Shown piece by piece: positions 60,037 through 64,000 of a stretch of DNA of 64,000 nt. This DNA comes from Cyanobacteria bacterium OH_PDB_230. GTDB lineage: Bacteria > Cyanobacteriota > Vampirovibrionia > Gastranaerophilales > Gastranaerophilaceae. Where the stretch lies: the NCBI GenBank assembly GCA_023421795.1, contig JAEZSO010000001.1, positions 124,001 to 188,000 of the forward strand, given 5' to 3'. Position 1 is the stretch's first letter. Each line of letters opens with the position of its first letter. Made by a program: the position numbers and the translations under genes. Below the pieces are notes generated by a model, which saw only the letters and a list, made by a program, of their open reading frames with translations, ran no database searches and was not told the origin of the DNA.

Positions 60037-61047
60037 CTATATTTTATATTCTTTCTCAAACCCGAATAATGAACTTACGGATTCATCATCGTGGATTCTT
60101 GAAATTGCTTCACCTAATAATGGCGCCACGCTTAACTGAGTTATCTTTTCAGGGATGTAAGCTCTATCAAGAGGTATTGTATTTGTCACTATAACTTCTT
60201 TTATAGGCGCTTCTTCCAATCTGCCTAATGCAGGGCCTGAGAAAATAGGGTGAGCTGCGCAAACATAAACATCTCTGGCACCTTTGGCTTTCAATAATCT
60301 TGCGGCTTCACATATAGTTCCTGCAGTATCTATTATGTCATCGAACATAATACAGATTTTGTCGTTAACGTCACCGATTACGTGGTTTGCGATGGCTTCG
60401 TTGTGCTTATCTCTTCTCTTATCTATGATGGCAAGAGAACATTCCATTTCTTTTGCAAAGTATCTTGTTCTTGGTACACCGCCGGTATCCGGGCTTACTG
60501 CAACCATTTCTTCAGGCGGGATGTTCAATTTTTTAATATAATCAACAAGTACAGGAGTCGCAAAAATGTGATCAACCAGTATGTTGAAGAAGCCTTGTAT
60601 TTGCCCGGTGTGAAGGTCCATAGCGAGGATTCTGTCAGCACCTGCTGTTGTTAAAAGATCAGCCACTAATTTTGCCGTAATAGCTTCTCTTCCTGATGTT
60701 TTTCTGTCTTGTCTTGCATAGCCGTAATATGGAATTACTGCCGTAATTGTTTTTGCGCTTGCACGTTTGAAAGCGTCAATAATAATTAACAGCTCCATAA
60801 GATTCTCGTTAACAGGGTTACAAAGCGGCTGTATTATGAAAACATCGTCTCCTCTTATGCTTTCTTGAACTTGGACATAAATTTCACCGTCAGCGAAATT
60901 TTTAATTATCATAGGGCCGACCGTTGTCCCTAGATATTCTGCTATTTCCTCCGCAAGCTTTGAGTTTGAGCGTCCTGAAAATAGTTTGATATCGTGTGTT
61001 GGGTTGATTGTCTTGTTACTTTGGGGAAATACCATTTGTAGTTCCAT
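60037..61047 (-). CDS. prs: Ribose-phosphate pyrophosphokinase
   Basis: The 336 residues show KLFSGRSNSKLAEEIA, VQESIRGDDVFIIQP, VIPYYGYARQDRKTSGREAI, VVAVSPDTGGVPRTRYF and the PRPP loop MFDDIIDTAGTICEAA. It makes PRPP from ribose 5-phosphate and ATP. The extra first ten residues before LFSGRSN are common. GGAGGCA precedes the ATG. It lies 79 bases after the glmU start-proximal end in the same direction; glmU-prs adjacency is common in Firmicutes and relatives. Confidence 0.96.
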   Translation of the reverse strand: MELQMVFPQSNKTINPTHDIKLFSGRSNSKLAEEIAEYLGTTVGPMIIKNFADGEIYVQVQESIRGDDVFIIQPLCNPVNENLMELLIIIDAFKRASAKTITAVIPYYGYARQDRKTSGREAITAKLVADLLTTAGADRILAMDLHTGQIQGFFNILVDHIFATPVLVDYIKKLNIPPEEMVAVSPDTGGVPRTRYFAKEMECSLAIIDKRRDKHNEAIANHVIGDVNDKICIMFDDIIDTAGTICEAARLLKAKGARDVYVCAAHPIFSGPALGRLEEAPIKEVIVTNTIPLDRAYIPEKITQLSVAPLLGEAISRIHDDESVSSLFGFEKEYKI

Positions 61048-61126
61048 CTTTGCCTCCTAAAGCATTATATTATATTAAAAATTTTCCGAGTAATAAGCCG
61101 AAAACCATTTAGTTTTCGACTTTCAT

Positions 61127-62425
61127 TTATTTATGAACCAGTTTATTTTTTACCCAATTTTCTATTATTTTTAAAGGCGAGCGGGTTATCGCTAGTGAAT
61201 TCGCTTCAACATCCTTTGTAACAATTGTTCCGGCCGCTACAGAGGCGTTTTCGTTTATAGTTACGGGAGCAACAAGTACGGAATTCGATCCTGTATTGGC
61301 TCCATCTTTTATTATTGTTTTGCTTTTTTCTTTTGTTATAGGGTTATAATTTGCTGTGATTGTTCCTGCACCTATATTTACTTTTGTTCCGAGTTCGCTG
61401 TCTCCTATATAACTAAGGTGAGAAACGTTTGTATTACTGTCTATGATTGATTTTTTAATTTCTACAAAATTTCCGATTCTTACATTGTCGCCGATTTGGG
61501 CGCCGTCCCTTATATGGGCGAACGGTCCTATTTTGCAATTTTTTCCTATTGTATTTTTTCCTGAGATATAAACACTCGGGAAAATCACGGTATCAGGACC
61601 TATTGTGGTCTCAGGCGATATGAAAGCAGAATCAGGATCCACTATGGAAACTCCTTCATCGAGGAGTTTATTTATAGTTTTTGTATTCAACATTTTGGTT
61701 GCTTCAGCAAGATGTGCTTTAGAATTTATGCCGAAAATTTCTTCGTTGTTTTTAAGGACATAAGCTTGTGTCTTTAAATTGTTTTCAACAGCCCAAGCAA
61801 TGATGTCTGTCAGATAATATTCACCTTGAGCGTTATTGCATTGAAGGTTCAAAAACGCAGGAGATATTTTTTTCCAGTCCAGACAATAAATACCCGCATT
61901 GATTTCTTTTACTGCTTTTTCTTCAATTGATGCATCTTTTTCTTCAACTATTTTTTTAAGACCGCCGTCTTGGCTTCTTATTATTCTGCCGTAGTTTGTT
62001 GGGTTTTCAAAAACCGCAGACATAACTGTAAGCGCTGAATGGTGTTCTCTGTGTGCAAAGACGAATTCTTTTAAGGTTTCGCTTGTAATCAAAGGCGCGT
62101 CTCCGCAGAGGATAATAACTTCGCCATCAAAACCTTTTAGGTCGTCATAAGCTTTATTTACAGCATCACCTGTACCTAGTTGAGGCATTTGAAGTATGCA
62201 TTTTGAGTTTGAATAATTTTTGTTTACGTAGTCTTCAACAAGTTCAGCCTGATGCCCGACTATGACATAGTTTTTGTCAACTAATCCGGTGTTGTTAACT
62301 GCTTCAATAACGTAGCCAAGAAGAGGTTTTGAAAAAATCGGGTGCAAAACCTTTGGAAGGTCAGATTTCATCCTTGTTCCTTTGCCTGCGGCAAGGATTA
62401 TAGCTCTTGTTTTATTATCAGACAT
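61127..62425 (-). CDS. glmU: Bifunctional UDP-N-acetylglucosamine pyrophosphorylase/glucosamine-1-phosphate acetyltransferase
   Basis: The 432-residue protein has the uridylyltransferase head (AIILAAGKGTRMKSDLPKVLHPI, QLGTGDAV, ILCGDAPLI) and a left-handed beta-helix tail with hexapeptide repeats (PFAHIRDGAQIGDNVRIGNF, HLSYIGDSELGTKVNIGAGT, ANYN, GSNSVLVAPVTI). It makes UDP-GlcNAc for peptidoglycan and LPS. It lies upstream of prs. Its length is slightly under the usual 450-460. Confidence 0.95.
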   Translation of the reverse strand: MSDNKTRAIILAAGKGTRMKSDLPKVLHPIFSKPLLGYVIEAVNNTGLVDKNYVIVGHQAELVEDYVNKNYSNSKCILQMPQLGTGDAVNKAYDDLKGFDGEVIILCGDAPLITSETLKEFVFAHREHHSALTVMSAVFENPTNYGRIIRSQDGGLKKIVEEKDASIEEKAVKEINAGIYCLDWKKISPAFLNLQCNNAQGEYYLTDIIAWAVENNLKTQAYVLKNNEEIFGINSKAHLAEATKMLNTKTINKLLDEGVSIVDPDSAFISPETTIGPDTVIFPSVYISGKNTIGKNCKIGPFAHIRDGAQIGDNVRIGNFVEIKKSIIDSNTNVSHLSYIGDSELGTKVNIGAGTITANYNPITKEKSKTIIKDGANTGSNSVLVAPVTINENASVAAGTIVTKDVEANSLAITRSPLKIIENWVKNKLVHK

Positions 62426-62532
62426 GAATTTTATTCCATCAACTACCTTTTTATCATCGCATAAAAAAGCCTAAAATGAGCAATTTTTATTGAAGTTTTT
62501 CATCAAATTTTACATTGATAGGGTAGTTTTTC

Positions 62533-63075
62533 TTATAGAAAAAATATTCTTGCGACCAGAATTGAGGCTATTATTCCCACTATGTCAGCAAAAAGGCCTG
62601 TAATAAGAGCAAAACGCAATTTTTTTATTCCGACTGCGCCAAAATAAACCGCTAAAACATAAAAAGTAGTCTCTGAACTGCCGAGCATGATAGCGCCCAA
62701 TTTGGTTGCATAGCTTTCGGTTCCGTTTGTTTTTGCTATCTCGGAAAATATCCCGAGGGCTGCGCTTCCTGAAAGTGCTCTTACAATAGCCAAAGGCAGA
62801 ACGTCAATGGGAACCTTAAAGAGGTTTAAAGCTCCTGAAATTGATTGGGCACAGAGCTCTATGGCGCCTGAAGCTCTAAGCATTGATATAGCAACAATAA
62901 TTGCAACCATATAAGGGGCAATATTCAAGCTTACTTTTATGCCGTCTTTTGCTCCTTCGATAAAAGTCTCGTAAACAGGTATTTTTTTTATTATTGCCAA
63001 AGTTAAAATAATAAGAATTATCGCGGGAAGTGTCCATAATGAAATAATATCAAGAACGATTTTTATATTACTCAT
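62533..63075 (-). CDS. spmB: SpmB-like nucleoside-recognition membrane protein
   Basis: The 180-residue protein has five hydrophobic segments and the Gate/nucleoside-recognition pattern (VYETFIEGAKDGIKVSLNIAP, LPLAIVRALSGSAALG, SSETTFYVLAVYFG). In spore formers SpmA and SpmB help core dehydration, but homologues occur in many non-sporulating bacteria. It overlaps spmA by eight bases. A transport role is likely. Confidence 0.85.
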   Translation of the reverse strand: MSNIKIVLDIISLWTLPAIILIILTLAIIKKIPVYETFIEGAKDGIKVSLNIAPYMVAIIVAISMLRASGAIELCAQSISGALNLFKVPIDVLPLAIVRALSGSAALGIFSEIAKTNGTESYATKLGAIMLGSSETTFYVLAVYFGAVGIKKLRFALITGLFADIVGIIASILVARIFFL

Positions 63076-63682
63076 CTTCTTCCTCCGCCAATTCTACCTT
63101 CATTTGAGGCGGATAAACTTTTTGCAGAATTTTAGCGAGTAACACTGCTAAAGTAAAAGTTATGCTCGTTACTATAAGCGTCGGTACGATTATTTCGGTG
63201 GGGTTTTCGGAGCCGTTTGCCGCCAAAACAGCTATAGCGGTGGCTGGAACAAGCTGAAAACCGGCGGTATTCATTGCTAAAAAGGTACACATAGGGTTAG
63301 ATGCCGAATTTTTATCTATGTTTATTTTTTGTAGATGTTCCATAGCTCTTATGCCGATTGGAGTGGCTGCATTTGCCAGCCCCAATGCGTTAGCCGAAAA
63401 ATTCATTGCGATATCGCCTATTGCCTTATTGTTTTCCGGTATTTCCGGGAATAGCCATTTTGCAACAGGTCTTAGCAATTTAGAAATAAATTCCACTATG
63501 CCTGATTTTTCTGCTATTTTCATTATTCCAAGCCAAAAAATCATAATTCCCATAATAGAAAGAATTATTTCAATTGAAGTTTGAGCCCCTGTCATGATGG
63601 CGTTAACCACATCGTTTAGCTTGCCTTTTAGGGCACCAACGACAATCGATATGAAAATTATAAAAAACCAGATAAAATTCAT
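63068..63682 (-). CDS. spmA: SpmA-like nucleoside-recognition membrane protein
   Basis: The 204-residue protein has five or six hydrophobic segments and Gate signatures: IMTGAQTSIEIILSIMGIM, LRPVAKWLFPEIP, MNFSANALGLANAATPIGI and MCTFLAMNTAGFQLVP. It is the partner of the SpmB-like protein downstream. The start is ATG 63682. Function in a non-sporulating lineage is uncertain. Confidence 0.87.
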   Translation of the reverse strand: MNFIWFFIIFISIVVGALKGKLNDVVNAIMTGAQTSIEIILSIMGIMIFWLGIMKIAEKSGIVEFISKLLRPVAKWLFPEIPENNKAIGDIAMNFSANALGLANAATPIGIRAMEHLQKINIDKNSASNPMCTFLAMNTAGFQLVPATAIAVLAANGSENPTEIIVPTLIVTSITFTLAVLLAKILQKVYPPQMKVELAEEEDE

Positions 63683-63720
63683 AAATTTTATTTTAGTTTA
63701 TATTCGATTAAATATGCAAG

Positions 63721-64000
63721 TTATTTAAATATTAACTTATATTTGAAATCGTACGGTTTTGTTGTGGAATTTGGTTTTTCTTTCCATAAATAAACATCTA
63801 TGCTTGCAGGCAGTGCGAAAGCATTAAACATCAGCTCTTTTTGGAACGGTGATCCGTTGTTACAGCCTCCTTTGATTTTGCAAGCTTTTCCAAGGTGTAT
63901 AAAATATTTTAATTCGTAGATGATTGCATTTATCGAGTTCGGTTCAAAGCTTACGTTGCTGACATTGTACGCGTATGCATATTTGTATCCCAAATCAACG
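63721..64000 (-). CDS. Hypothetical protein, 5' end outside window
   Basis: The frame remains open to the right window edge, so only the C-terminal 92 residues are seen. It includes GSPFQKELMFNAFALPASID and a CKIKGGC pair (two cysteines six apart), with an N-terminal YAYNVSNVSF and a charged end (PYDFKYKLIFK). The cysteine pair and size might suit a type IV pilin-like C-terminal domain, but this is guesswork. It lies 38 bases from the spmA start, in the same direction and probably upstream in the same operon. Confidence 0.5.
   Translation of the reverse strand, partial: VDLGYKYAYAYNVSNVSFEPNSINAIIYELKYFIHLGKACKIKGGCNNGSPFQKELMFNAFALPASIDVYLWKEKPNSTTKPYDFKYKLIFK

Noticed and set aside
1..64000. 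CRISPR arrays, insertion sequences or prophage
   Set aside because: No direct repeat-spacer pattern, transposase, integrase or phage structural gene was seen.

Overview
The window comes from a low-GC bacterium with a diderm-type gene set, and I judge it most likely a flagellated, fermentative member of Melainabacteria/Vampirovibrionia (gut Gastranaerophilales-like). This rests on the combination seen here: a NAD(P)-linked FeFe-hydrogenase electron-input module, a short flagellin with a sigma28-type promoter, a cyanobacteria-like RNA polymerase omega subunit, B12-dependent ribonucleotide reductase, an AMIN-domain protein, and several orphan proteins with no family I recognise. No database search was possible, so the lineage call is inference. 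There is no rRNA operon, CRISPR array, IS element, integrase or prophage; the region reads as ordinary chromosome with lineage-specific islands.

Layout. 1-1.5 kb: hydrogenase diaphorase subunits behind a Rex/CRP-like operator. 1.6-4.2 kb: PdxA-like dehydrogenase translationally coupled to a DUF1537 acid-sugar kinase, then ssb. 4.3-6.5 kb: two divergent paralogous radical SAM genes. 6.5-8.9 kb: small membrane protein, cca, rsmE. 9.0-11.5 kb: flagellin, class I fumarase. 11.5-15.4 kb: a four-gene minus-strand operon of unrecognised proteins behind a leader resembling a cobalamin riboswitch. 15.5-17.3 kb: tRNA-Lys, purA and a putative A/C-rich small RNA. 17.3-24.8 kb: radical SAM, PerM-like transporter, a membrane-linked RelA/SpoT-like protein, trpS and two orphans. 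25-31.3 kb: six closely spaced genes (heptose kinase, DUF4330, O-antigen ligase-like, sucC, sucD, glutamate synthase small subunit). 31.4-35.6 kb: GTPase, flippase, alcohol dehydrogenase, SGNH-like and TPR genes. 35.6-39.7 kb: nrdJ with a complex leader, a second A/C-rich putative RNA, an XRE regulator with a foldable leader, rpoZ, rpsT. 40-45 kb: orphan membrane protein, flavin-type oxidase fold protein, rdgB, uppS, nagZ. 45-54 kb: TPR, GH13-like, AMIN, EF-hand/LysM, STAS, rsmI, phosphatase, B12 radical SAM. 54-64 kb: gyrB, TPR, diguanylate cyclase, FtsB-like, a 52-residue small protein, prs, glmU, spmB/spmA and a partial gene.

Functionally the genes describe a cell with an incomplete TCA set (fumarase, succinyl-CoA ligase), hydrogen metabolism linked to NAD(P)H, an LPS-like envelope (heptose kinase, ligase, UppS, GlmU, NagZ), motility and c-di-GMP signalling. 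B12 appears twice independently: a cobalamin-type leader at about 15.3 kb and B12-dependent NrdJ at 36 kb, besides a cobalamin-binding-type radical SAM protein.

The most unusual items are the cobalamin-like leader on an operon of unknown proteins, the RelA/SpoT-like protein with a hydrophobic N-terminal region, two related A/C-rich small RNA candidates, and the repeat-rich nrdJ leader. Operator, promoter and RNA calls are by eye only.
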